This document shows, in pieces, positions 45,676-53,405 of a DNA stretch of 64,000 nt. This DNA is from Parachlamydia sp. AcF125. Lineage in GTDB: Bacteria; Chlamydiota; Chlamydiia; Chlamydiales; Parachlamydiaceae. Where the stretch lies: the NCBI RefSeq assembly GCF_018342475.1, contig NZ_JAEMUD010000003.1, forward strand, positions 388,099 through 452,098, in the 5' to 3' direction. The translations under genes were made by a program, and so were the position numbers. Under the pieces are notes generated by a model, which saw nothing but the letters and a program-made list of their open reading frames with translations, was not told the DNA's origin and did not search any database. How positions within the stretch are numbered: the first letter of the stretch is position 1; each line of letters begins with the position of its first letter.

Positions 45676-46716
45676 ATGATAGAAAAACAATTTCTCTCAC
45701 CTCACTACATTATTGATTGCTTAAACACCAATTACGACATCGCAGTTAGTAAGCTTATATTTCTTCCTTTAGGGGCAGATATGAATGCGTCCGTATATAA
45801 AGCCGAGACGCGTGACGGGACATCTTATTTCGTAAAGCTAAAATGTGGTCATCACTATGATATTAGCGTCACAATATTAGCATTGCTACAGGCGTCAGGA
45901 ATTCAACAGATCATTCCGCCTATCAAAGCAATAGATGGCGAGTTAACTCAGCACATCAACGATTTCACTCTTACTGTATGCCCGTTTGTCGATGGACAGA
46001 ACGGATTTTGCTTAAATCTAACGGATGAGCAATGGATTGCTCTAGGCAAGGTATTGAGGCAAGTGCATGAATTTGATGTGCCGCCTTCAATCAAAGATCG
46101 GATCAGGAAAGAAGCCTATTCGGACAAATGGCGTGAAGCTGTTCGAGCGCTTGATGCTCATATTGAGGGGAACCCAACCGGTGATGAAACGGCTCTGAAG
46201 CTGTGGGCGTTTATGAAGGAACATAGGGCGGTAATTCACCGCCTGGTCAATCGGGCTGAGTCTTTAAGCCAAAAGATCCAGAAACGATCGCCTGAATTCG
46301 TGCTGTGCCATTCAGACATTCATGGCGGAAATGTATTGATAGATGGAAATAGCGCTATCTACATAGTGGATTGGGACGAACCTATTATGGCCCCCAAAGA
46401 GCGCGATCTCATGTTTATCGGTGGTGGTATCGCTAATGCCTGGAAAAATCTGCGTGAGGAAGAATTTTTTTACAAGGGTTACGGAAAGACAGAAATCAAT
46501 AGGACAATATTAGCCTATTATCGGCATGAGCGAATCGTAGAAGATATTGCAGAGTACGGACAAGCGCTTCTTTTGACACCGGCCGGAGGAGAAGACAGGT
46601 TACAAATGTACAAACAGTTCATAGAGATGTTCGAACCGGATGGCGTGGTAGACATAGCATTCAAAACGGATGAGGGATTATCTCTATTTTCTGAGCGGAT
46701 GGAAGAAAATGGATGA
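45676..46716 (+). CDS. aminoglycoside/spectinomycin phosphotransferase-like kinase (APH family)
   Basis: This kinase has the APH/choline-kinase fold. The catalytic loop is LCHSDIHGGNVLID near residue 213, and the metal-binding aspartate lies in IVDWDEPIMAPKERDLMF. The D-W-D...A-P...E-R-D-L-M-F arrangement is like APH(9) spectinomycin kinases, and the 346 residues fit. The start is taken at 45676 (MIEKQFLSPHYI), since the 60 in-frame codons upstream have no kinase features. Whether it confers resistance or phosphorylates another small molecule is not known. Its 3' end overlaps the next kinase gene by 8 bases. Confidence 0.8.
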   Translation: MIEKQFLSPHYIIDCLNTNYDIAVSKLIFLPLGADMNASVYKAETRDGTSYFVKLKCGHHYDISVTILALLQASGIQQIIPPIKAIDGELTQHINDFTLTVCPFVDGQNGFCLNLTDEQWIALGKVLRQVHEFDVPPSIKDRIRKEAYSDKWREAVRALDAHIEGNPTGDETALKLWAFMKEHRAVIHRLVNRAESLSQKIQKRSPEFVLCHSDIHGGNVLIDGNSAIYIVDWDEPIMAPKERDLMFIGGGIANAWKNLREEEFFYKGYGKTEINRTILAYYRHERIVEDIAEYGQALLLTPAGGEDRLQMYKQFIEMFEPDGVVDIAFKTDEGLSLFSERMEENG

Positions 46717-47602
46717 TCTCGCTGATTTGTATCGTCGAAAGCTCAATCTTCCAAATGCTATTTTTACATACATTGATCATGAAGATGCTATGGTGGCTGC
46801 CGTATTTAAAATCTCGCAAACGGGAAGCCCTGATCTGATTTTAAAAATCTGCTCTCGAAACGGAGATTTTTTAAGAGAGTCTTATTTCTTAAGCCATTTT
46901 GCCGGCAAGATTCCTGTGCCGAAGATCATCCAACTTATAGAAACAGAAGTTGGACTGGATGCGGCTGTGTTGATGGAATGTGTGCAGGGCTATCTTCTTA
47001 AATCAAAAACACTCACTAAAGCTTTGGCATGGGAAATCGGTTCGCTTCTCGCCCGCATTCATCTCGAACATGCGGAAGGTTATGGAGACCTCACAGATCC
47101 ATCCCATTTGAGCGATGATCCTCGAATTCCTTTTACGATCAAATTCGAAGAGGGGCTTGAAGAATGCAAAGGCCATCTGCCTGATAGTCTGCTTGAAACA
47201 TGCAGACGCCACTTCGATAAAGATATCGATCTTCTTGCGTCCGCCGACGGCCCTTGCGTTATACACCGTGATTTCCGCTCGGGTAATCTTATCGCTTCTG
47301 ATGGGAAAGTGCGAGGAATCATCGACTGGTCTTCCGGGAGGGGAGGGTTCGCCGAAGACGATTTTAGCCCATTGGAGTTCGGCGAATGGCCTGCAGACTG
47401 TAAAAGTTTCTTCTTAGAAGGATATGCCTCCATCAGAAAGGTTCCTGATTACAAGCCGATGATGCCTCTTTTGCGCTTAAGCAGAGCGGTTGCAGCAGTC
47501 GGCTTCACTGTCAAAAGAGGAACTTGGGAATCCAGAAACTTAAAGCTTTATCAATTCAATCTCCGCTATCTTGAATCTCTTGCTGCTAGAGGAAGAGCAT
47601 GA
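46709..47602 (+). CDS. phosphotransferase of the APH family
   Basis: The 297-residue kinase has the catalytic loop CVIHRDFRSGNLI near residue 185 and GIIDWSSGRGG for metal binding, plus an ATP-binding N-terminal lobe (VFKISQTGSPDLILKI). The start is set at the ATG at 46709, behind GGAAG and overlapping the stop of the preceding kinase. Substrate is unknown. Two APH-type kinases in tandem, followed by pentapeptide and ABC-F genes, suggest a small-molecule modification or resistance island. Confidence 0.8.
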   Translation: MDDLADLYRRKLNLPNAIFTYIDHEDAMVAAVFKISQTGSPDLILKICSRNGDFLRESYFLSHFAGKIPVPKIIQLIETEVGLDAAVLMECVQGYLLKSKTLTKALAWEIGSLLARIHLEHAEGYGDLTDPSHLSDDPRIPFTIKFEEGLEECKGHLPDSLLETCRRHFDKDIDLLASADGPCVIHRDFRSGNLIASDGKVRGIIDWSSGRGGFAEDDFSPLEFGEWPADCKSFFLEGYASIRKVPDYKPMMPLLRLSRAVAAVGFTVKRGTWESRNLKLYQFNLRYLESLAARGRA

Positions 47603-47757
47603 TGTTTACACAAAAGGATTTCGAAATCGAAGAAGTGCTTCGCAAGCCGTTGACGGCTCATTTATCGATGGTGAAAAGGAAGCTGTGTTCCTCCTCATGC
47701 CTTTTAAACAAGCGAGATATCGAAAGCGCGCAGCAAACCGGCTGCTTCAGGAAATGA
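47602..47757 (+). pseudogene. PNPOx-like gene, N-terminal fragment (second copy)
   Basis: The reading frame begins MFTQKDFEIEEVLRKPLTAH and LSMV, parallel to the first 25 residues of the gene at 45035. It then loses similarity and stops at 47757. Its ATG overlaps the kinase stop. It is a truncated duplicate, and its 3' part overlaps the end of the pentapeptide gene. Confidence 0.72.
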
Positions 47758-48282
47758 AAATTTTGCTGTCGTAATTTTATTCGTCCGTGGATCGATATCA
47801 TATTGCGTGCTGCTGGAAAAATCTGCATGGCAAAGGCCGCAATTGTGAAAGACCGTTCCTAACAAGTCGACGCCGCTGAAATCAGCTCCTTTCAATGTTG
47901 TGTTTGTAAAATGGCTGTCCTTTAATTTACTTCCGTTGTAAGAACTTTTTTTCATGTTCAGATCGGAGAAATTGCAATATTGAAGCAGACAGTTCTTGAA
48001 GTTCGCTGAGAAAAATTTTTTATCACACTTGAAAAATTCAGCTCCGGCAATCTTGCAATCCAAGAAGCGAACCTCGTGCAAACGGCAGCCATCCAGTTTG
48101 ACGAGACTGAAATTGCAATTCGAGAACGTACATGAGCAGAATTTTGCACTTCTTAAGACAGCTTTAGAGAAGTCGCAGCTGTTGAAGGCGCATCCAGTAA
48201 AAGAGCATTTATCCAGATTTTTCTTGGAAAAGTTTTCCGACTTGATGGTCTATCCTTCTATATTTTTTTCAATTTCGGGCAT
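47704..48282 (-). pseudogene. pentapeptide-repeat protein with an amber codon near the N-terminus
   Basis: The frame from an ATG at 48282 reads MPEIEKNIEG, a TAG, then TIKSENFSKKNLDKCSFTGC and successive five-residue repeats (CDFSK, AKFCS, CNFSL, ADFSG) to 47704. The 192-codon length, about 30 pentapeptides, is like Qnr/McbG-type proteins that mimic DNA and protect gyrase, but that role is inference. The TAG at codon 11 probably replaced Trp (TGG to TAG). After it the first usable start is a TTG at about 48081, which would drop a third of the repeats. Confidence 0.75.
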
Positions 48283-48392
48283 TTATCGCTCCAAAAATAG
48301 GCATTGCCTCCCTCTTCCAATAGGAGCGAATGCCATAAAAAACTTGAGATAGGCAGGAATTTGTGGTAAAATAAAAGCAATAATAGCCTGTT

Positions 48393-48465
48393 AAAGGAGC
48401 CTCGTCCAGTGAAAATTTAAGTTTGAATCCATCCGTTCATTAAAAACAAACCAAGGATCAAACTT
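48393..48465 (+). promoter_or_regulatory. leader with mini-ORF and stem that may attenuate the ABC-F gene
   Basis: AAAGGAG at 48393-48399 precedes GTG-AAA-ATT-TAA (48409-48420), a possible three-codon leader peptide. From 48419 the sequence AAGTTTGAATCC pairs with GGATCAAACTT (48455-48465), which ends at the base before the ATG and covers part of the AAGGA Shine-Dalgarno. Ribosome stalling on the leader could open the stem. Such attenuation is known for several ABC-F and erm genes; here it is inferred from layout. Confidence 0.5.
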
Positions 48466-50064
48466 ATGTCTCGGCTCTTTATACAATTTTCCCATCTTTT
48501 TAAATCTTTCGGCTCTTTTTCTCTTTTCGAGGATATAGCTCTTTCAATCAACGAAGGCGACGTTTTTGCTCTGATCGGAGAAAACGGGGCTGGGAAAACA
48601 ACGCTTCTTCAGCTTTTGGCTGGAACAGCGCAAGCTGATTCGGGAGATTTCAGCAGAGCGTCCGATCTTTCGATTGGATTCCTTAAACAGGAAATCATTC
48701 TGGCCGATTCTTCAGTTGCTGTAAGGGAATTCATAGAAGGAAGTTCTCTTTCTAATCTCGAAAAAGAAATGGCTGCTTGTCTCGAAGACTCAAGCCGTTT
48801 AACGGAATGGGCGGAGCTGCATGAAAAATATGAGTGCTTAGGCGGATACCGCCGGATCCCGATTGAACAAGTGCTGCGCGGATTGAAGCTCGAGAGCAGC
48901 CTACTGGATCTCTCCATGTCGAGTTTAAGCAGTGGGCAGCGCGTGCGTGCAGCTCTAGCCCAAGCATTGATTGAAAATCCTAAACTTCTTCTCTTGGACG
49001 AACCTACCAACCATCTCGATCAGGAGATGATTCAATGGCTGGAAGCAGCTTTGAAACAAAGAGAGGGAGCATGCGTGATCGTCTCCCATGACCGCAAGTT
49101 TCTGAATGCTGCCTGCAACCGCCTGATCGAAATTAAAAACGGAAAGCTTGCCAGCTATAGAGGAAGCTACGATTTCTACTTGGAAGAGCAGGACAGGATT
49201 CTGAAAAGACAGCTGAAAGCTTACGAAGCTCAAGAAGAGGAAAGGGCAAGCCTGAAGCAAAAAATCAAGGCGGTTACCTTTTCCAAAGGAAAGCCAGCTC
49301 CTCCGAAAGACCGCAACATCATGGGGGCCTACGACAAAAGAGGCGAGAAGCATCAGAAGTCGCTGCAGCATAAGCTCGATGCAATGAAAGGGCGCCTCGA
49401 GGAAATCGAGTCCAATCTTCTTCCCCACCCAAGGCCCAAAAGCATCAAAGGCCTCAAATTTGGCGAATCGCCTTTGGCATCCCCCGTTGCTATCGAATTG
49501 GAACATGCGGGCAAGGCATATGGGAATAAAATCTTGTTTTCCAACCTCTGCAAGAACATCTGCAAAGGAGACAGAATTCTTGTCACAGGTCCGAATGGAT
49601 GTGGGAAAACGACTCTTTTGAAAGCGATTGCTGGAATCATCCCACTGGATGAAGGAGGCATCCGCTCAGCGCCTACTGCAAAAATCGCTTTCCTAGACCA
49701 GGAAGTCGAGCTGCTGCCTATGGATCAAACACCCCTTCAATATTTTGAAAGCCGGTTTATCCTCTCTGAAGAAGACTTAAGGCGCGAACTTCATAAAGCA
49801 GCCTTGGGTGGAGCGGATTTGCTGAGGCGTCCATTTTCCACACTGAGCACAGGGCAAAGAAAGCGGATGATGCTGCTAGCCCTCGTTCTGGAAAAGCCCA
49901 GCATTCTCTTATTGGATGAGCCGACGAACCATCTTGATTTCATGACCTTGGAAGCCTTTGAAAAGTCCCTTCTCGAGTTCGAAGGCGCCATTGTAGCAAT
50001 ATCGCACGATGCCACCTTTATTGAAAAAATTGCTACCCAGGAATGGAAACTTGGAATTGGATAG
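48466..50064 (+). CDS. ABC-F family ATPase (ribosome-protection/translation factor type)
   Basis: The 532-residue protein has two ABC domains and no membrane segments. Domain 1: GENGAGKTT (about 37-45), SSGQRVRAALAQAL, LLLLDEPTNHLD. An interdomain linker of charged helices (about 240-320) follows. Domain 2: GPNGCGKTT (about 372-380), STGQRKRMMLLAL, ILLLDEPTNHLD. ABC-F proteins act at the ribosomal E site; some give resistance to macrolides, lincosamides or pleuromutilins, others are housekeeping factors. The setting next to APH kinases and a candidate attenuator favours a resistance-type role, unproven. G+C is visibly higher than in the chlamydial core genes. Confidence 0.88.
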   Translation: MSRLFIQFSHLFKSFGSFSLFEDIALSINEGDVFALIGENGAGKTTLLQLLAGTAQADSGDFSRASDLSIGFLKQEIILADSSVAVREFIEGSSLSNLEKEMAACLEDSSRLTEWAELHEKYECLGGYRRIPIEQVLRGLKLESSLLDLSMSSLSSGQRVRAALAQALIENPKLLLLDEPTNHLDQEMIQWLEAALKQREGACVIVSHDRKFLNAACNRLIEIKNGKLASYRGSYDFYLEEQDRILKRQLKAYEAQEEERASLKQKIKAVTFSKGKPAPPKDRNIMGAYDKRGEKHQKSLQHKLDAMKGRLEEIESNLLPHPRPKSIKGLKFGESPLASPVAIELEHAGKAYGNKILFSNLCKNICKGDRILVTGPNGCGKTTLLKAIAGIIPLDEGGIRSAPTAKIAFLDQEVELLPMDQTPLQYFESRFILSEEDLRRELHKAALGGADLLRRPFSTLSTGQRKRMMLLALVLEKPSILLLDEPTNHLDFMTLEAFEKSLLEFEGAIVAISHDATFIEKIATQEWKLGIG

Positions 50065-50077
50065 ATTTGTCGATTTT

Positions 50078-50620
50078 TTATTTTAAAAAATTCACTATAG
50101 GGCTTCTATCGGCTCGTCCTGAAAAGCAGCCTCCCATGTAATGAAAGTTCGGCCCAAGAAAACGAACCAGTCCCGTGTTGTTTAGCGGAAGCAGCATATC
50201 CCGCTCCGGTGTACGGTCGATCTGTTCCCCTAACCTTTTTAATCGTTCACTGAAAGTCTGGGTCTTCACCTTGCATAATCAGTCTGCAGGTATCCCTAGA
50301 CAATTGCTGGGAAAAGAGGATATATGTTTCGACCATTTTTTCTTTTTCTGAAGTTGCTAATTTAGGAGAACATCGAATTTCTTCAATGATCGAATGATGT
50401 TTAGTGGGTGTTAACTCGATTAACATACATACTTCTAGATTGATTAACCAACCATAATAAGCCTAGATCGACTAACTTGAGCATATACATTTCATATTCT
50501 TCAATCTTCTCTTTTGGCAGATCCAGGCTTTGCAACCAGGCTTCAATTTCAGCACCAATGGGTATTTTGGAGAGTTCTTGTTGAAAAGTTTCAATGGCTT
50601 GTACTAATTGATCTTTGGCC
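50078..50620 (-). pseudogene. unrecognised gene in three overlapping frames
   Basis: Three minus-strand pieces follow each other in different frames: AIETFQQELSKIPIGAEIEA...LGLLWLVNQ (about 50410-50615), then MLIELTPTKHHSIIEEIRCS to DPDFQ (50247-50426), then TFSERLKRLGEQIDRTPERD and NFHYMGGCFSG (50078-50269). Each is well formed but short, so one frameshifted gene is likely. The family was not recognised. Its upstream end is joined to the truncated GrpB gene. Confidence 0.4.
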
Positions 50621-50843
50621 CTAGGCTTTCTATTTTATGGGAAGCACTCTCGATATCATTTTTGGCAACAGGCAAACCTATGTCAATGATGCCTTTACCA
50701 CCAAGGCCTGGAATGGCTGTACTACCGATATGCTCAATATCAAGGCATTCGTTGTTGAGAACATTCAGAATTCTTAATTTTTCCTTTAAAAATATTCCTG
50801 GAAAAAGATCGCTATTGGGTTTGTAAACATATTTTTGTTTCAT
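50604..50843 (-). pseudogene. GrpB/UPF0157 family gene, truncated
   Basis: The reading frame has the conserved start of the family: YKPNSDLFPGIFLKEKLRIL and IEHIGSTAIPGLGGKGIIDI, but ends after 79 residues where the family is about 170. The break leads straight into an unrelated frame (50.4-50.6 kb), so a deletion removed the C-terminal half. GrpB genes often accompany acetyl- and nucleotidyltransferases in resistance regions. Confidence 0.75.
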
Positions 50844-50852
50844 ATTATTGAA

Positions 50853-51281
50853 TCACAATTCTTTTTTTAAAAAATACATTTTTGAGTTCTTTTGATAACC
50901 CTCACGCACAAATTCAATTGTATATCCAAGCTTTTGGTAGAAGGGTAAAGCTTCCCAATCCATAGTATTCACAGTTGCAAAGCTACAATCTTCCTGTTTG
51001 CCTAAAGTTTCAGCTTGTTGCATTAATTTGGTGCCCCAGCCTTTGTTTCGTAACTTACTACTTACCCAAAGCATATCTACATAAAGGCAACCGTAATAGG
51101 CGATGCCATTAACTCCTCCCAAAATTTCCTTTTGGCTATTTTCTATACTGAAACAAAAAGTGCGAATGGGATTTAGCCCTTTTACTCTTCCAGCCTCTTC
51201 GTTAATGCCATTAAATAAGATATCTTCACATTCGAGAGCGGATGTGTCGTTTCTTGGTACTAATGCAAAATCTTCCTTCAC
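50853..51281 (-). CDS. GNAT family N-acetyltransferase
   Basis: The 142-residue protein has the acetyl-CoA pattern VDMLWVSSKLRNKGWGTKLM (R/Q-x-x-G-x-G/A loop) and the C-terminal ALPFYQKLGYTIEFVREGY. It is an acetyltransferase for an unknown small molecule or protein N-terminus. Its ATG overlaps the methyltransferase stop (51278-51281). A C-terminal fragment of a close relative lies at 44830-45032. Confidence 0.82.
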   Translation of the reverse strand: MKEDFALVPRNDTSALECEDILFNGINEEAGRVKGLNPIRTFCFSIENSQKEILGGVNGIAYYGCLYVDMLWVSSKLRNKGWGTKLMQQAETLGKQEDCSFATVNTMDWEALPFYQKLGYTIEFVREGYQKNSKMYFLKKEL

Positions 51282-51928
51282 AAATTTTTCTCCAACGATT
51301 TAGAAGCATAGACTTCAATTAAGTTATCGATGTTATTAGATGGTTTAGTTCGTTGGAAATCAATACATAGCTGTTCATCATATGTTTTTATATGTTTGAT
51401 ATAAAACCCTACGCTTTTTAGAAAGTCACAGATTGAATCTTCGCTATGAAAGTACCTGTTATAGGTGTCTCCATTTTTTGAGGTGTAGGTGGTCATCCCA
51501 TTTTTAGGATTATAATAACCCTCCTGAGCTTCCAAACAAGCTGCTGAGCGAACTATAACAAAAATCCTTCCAGTCGATTTTAAAATTCTATGGAGTTCTT
51601 GTAGAGCATTTTGGAGATCAGGCTTGGGGAGGTAGTGAAGAACTAATCGGGCATAGACAAAATCAAAAGATTCATCGGCGTAAGGAAGAGGTTTTGCGAT
51701 GTCTTCAATTTTTACTTTTATCCTATCAGATAATGAAGCTTGCTCAATCTGATGCTGTGCAAAATTTGCACCTTCAAGCTCAATATTTGTTGCTAAAATA
51801 TGTCGATTTGGAAGGGCTCTTGCCATTCGAATTTCCGCTATTCCTCCTGTAGACATACCGACACTATAAATATTTTCTTCCTGATTAGAAATGAGTGATA
51901 ACCCATGATTTTCGCTATTAGAATTCAT
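51278..51928 (-). CDS. class I SAM-dependent methyltransferase
   Basis: The 216-residue protein has the SAM fold: motif I region YSVGMSTGGIAEIRMARALP (glycine-rich, partly altered), the acidic strand-2 end NIELEGANF, DESFDFVYARLVLHYLPKPD (motif IV/V) and LQELHRILKSTGRIFVIVRS. Substrate is unknown. It precedes the GNAT gene with stop/start overlap and lies 4 bases after the PNPOx-like gene, forming an operon. Confidence 0.82.
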   Translation of the reverse strand: MNSNSENHGLSLISNQEENIYSVGMSTGGIAEIRMARALPNRHILATNIELEGANFAQHQIEQASLSDRIKVKIEDIAKPLPYADESFDFVYARLVLHYLPKPDLQNALQELHRILKSTGRIFVIVRSAACLEAQEGYYNPKNGMTTYTSKNGDTYNRYFHSEDSICDFLKSVGFYIKHIKTYDEQLCIDFQRTKPSNNIDNLIEVYASKSLEKNL

Positions 51929-51932
51929 CGAT

Positions 51933-52499
51933 TTAACCTACATGAATACGTTGTTTTAGCCAGGAGCCTTCTTTCAAGTAAAATTGGTACCGATGGCTCT
52001 TTGTGTATTCGCTTTCCAGATGTAACGCTTCCCAAAAAGAGGGAACTGCACAAGCTATCCTAAATGTATTAGGAGTTTCTTCTGGAATGATTAAATCATC
52101 AAACTCGCAGTAGGCTTCTTCTATTTTGTGTTTGAGATCATAAATTTTCTTTACATCAGAACGTACCATATTCCAGTATCGTTTAGCTGTCTCATATGCA
52201 GATTCTGAGGTATCAAGAACTAGCTGAACTGAAACAATAATTTGTAAAAGTTTGCTTTCATTCACGATATTGATAAATATTTGCGGTTGATTTACAAATT
52301 CTTTCCATTTGTTTGACCCTGTGTGAGTAAGGAGAATAGGACAGCCATCTTGATTAAATTCATAGATACGCATTGTGCGAATACGTGGACAGTGATTTTG
52401 TATAGTAGCAACTGAGCCAAATAATGGCTTTTCTGGATAAGCGAAGAGATCTTTAAATAGTTCGACAAGCTCTATTGGCAAATAAAGTGTGTATTTCAT
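51933..52499 (-). CDS. pyridoxamine 5'-phosphate oxidase-like protein
   Basis: The 188-residue product resembles the PdxH/PNPOx fold: PLFGSVATIQNHCPRIRTMR (FMN-binding strand with R-x-R-x-M-R), ILLTHTGSNKWKEFVNQPQI, and a C-terminal SFWEALHLE...QRIHVG comparable to PdxH's dimer tail. The start is placed at the ATG at 52499, which has GAAGG six bases upstream; an in-frame TTG is four codons earlier. True PLP synthesis is uncertain. It may oxidise another small molecule. Confidence 0.75.
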   Translation of the reverse strand: MKYTLYLPIELVELFKDLFAYPEKPLFGSVATIQNHCPRIRTMRIYEFNQDGCPILLTHTGSNKWKEFVNQPQIFINIVNESKLLQIIVSVQLVLDTSESAYETAKRYWNMVRSDVKKIYDLKHKIEEAYCEFDDLIIPEETPNTFRIACAVPSFWEALHLESEYTKSHRYQFYLKEGSWLKQRIHVG

Positions 52500-52519
52500 T
52501 GAAACCTTCAAAAAGAATT

Positions 52520-52774
52520 TTAATCCTTATTAGATTTTGATTTTTCATTTAAAGCTTCTTGAAATTCAAAAAGAGTGTATAAATATTGCCCATTATTATC
52601 CCCTAAAGCAAAAGCAAGCACGAAATCGTCAGTATTGGTAAAGAGAGCATCCGGCCATCTCTGAATATTATCAGGCAGCCGAATACGAGCTAGGGTTAGA
52701 TATGGACGATACAAGTTATCACTATCATCAAGTATAGTAAAGCTTGACTTGAAATGCAGTTTAAATCGTGCCAA
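52520..52774 (-). CDS. small hypothetical protein, probable truncated gene
   Basis: An 84-residue frame with a TTG start (no ATG available) reads ARFKLHFKSSFTILDDSDNL and FALGDNNGQYLYTLFEFQEA. The absence of a good start suggests loss of the N-terminus. No family was recognised. It precedes the PNPOx-like gene on the same strand by about 20 bases. Confidence 0.4.
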   Translation of the reverse strand: MARFKLHFKSSFTILDDSDNLYRPYLTLARIRLPDNIQRWPDALFTNTDDFVLAFALGDNNGQYLYTLFEFQEALNEKSKSNKD

Positions 52775-52927
52775 ATGAACTGAATTGTCAGGAATTAAAC
52801 AGGATTAAGTGTGAAATGTGCAAAAGGAGTGGAATCCTGACAAAAGTTCTGAGATAATGCCATGTGAATTATGTGTATGGCGAGTATGCCAAAACAAACC
52901 CTGTTGATTCCAAGCGAGTTAAAAAAG

Positions 52928-52968
52928 TGGGGCAACTTGGACTTGAACCAAGGACCAGCGGGTTATGA
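52928..52968 (-). repeat. partial tRNA copy, left attachment site of integrative element A
   Basis: 41 bases match the 3' half of the tRNA at 63092-63164, from the acceptor GGGGCAACTTGG to the anticodon loop GTTATGAG, including the T-arm, and the match stops in the anticodon stem. It cannot be a functional tRNA. The flank AAAAAAGT before it is shared with the copy at 59905. This is the pattern left by integrase-mediated insertion at a tRNA 3' end. Confidence 0.85.
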
Positions 52969-53086
52969 GGGAGGGGGACTTCGCTTATATCCAGTACCAT
53001 CCAACCTAAATCAGCTCGATGATAGCCTATTCTTGAATGAAAAGTCCACCGGTTTTTGTTGGTTAGTGTCGGTGCAATATACAAAA

Positions 53087-53106
53087 CAGTGCACTTTTTT
53101 GCACCG
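53087..53106 (+). repeat. subterminal repeat of element A, left copy
   Basis: CAGTGCACTTTTTTGCACCG, made of two TGCAC units 11 bases apart. A near-identical 21-base copy in the same orientation is at 59799-59819. The position just inside both ends suggests integrase arm-type binding sites. Confidence 0.7.
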
Positions 53107-53122
53107 CTGAAATGAAGGTGTG

Positions 53123-53317
53123 TTAACTTAGATTGGCGATTTTTTCAATTTCCGCTTTGAGTTCCTCGTCGGATACTTGAGCATCTGTAAATTCAACTAT
53201 TTTTTTAGCAATTTTAAAGACAGCTTCGACAAGATCGGTAGAGACTTCTTCGCGGCTTACTTCCACTTCAAATGAAATCTTAGGGGCGGAAATCTCCGTT
53301 GCTCTAAAAAAAGGCAC
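53123..53317 (-). CDS. small acidic hypothetical protein
   Basis: A 64-residue frame from a GTG: PFFRATEISAPKISFEVEVS, then STDLVEAVFKIAKKIVEF and an acidic tail. The frame stays open for about 35 codons further upstream (RIPCRKVYLPLDHPV) but without a normal start, so the N-terminus may be lost or may use a rare start. No family was recognised. It is the last gene of element A's minus-strand set. Confidence 0.45.
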   Translation of the reverse strand: MPFFRATEISAPKISFEVEVSREEVSTDLVEAVFKIAKKIVEFTDAQVSDEELKAEIEKIANLS

Positions 53318-53405
53318 TGGATGGTCTAGCGGGAGATAGACTTTTCTACATGGAATTCGTTCATAAGTGTTTGAGATAAGTATTTGAATTTTGAATTCGC
53401 TCGTC

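Noticed and set aside
48955..49506. 183-codon minus-strand frame opposite the ABC-F gene
   Set aside because: The plus-strand frame has all ABC-F motifs; the antisense frame lacks any recognisable motif or start signal.
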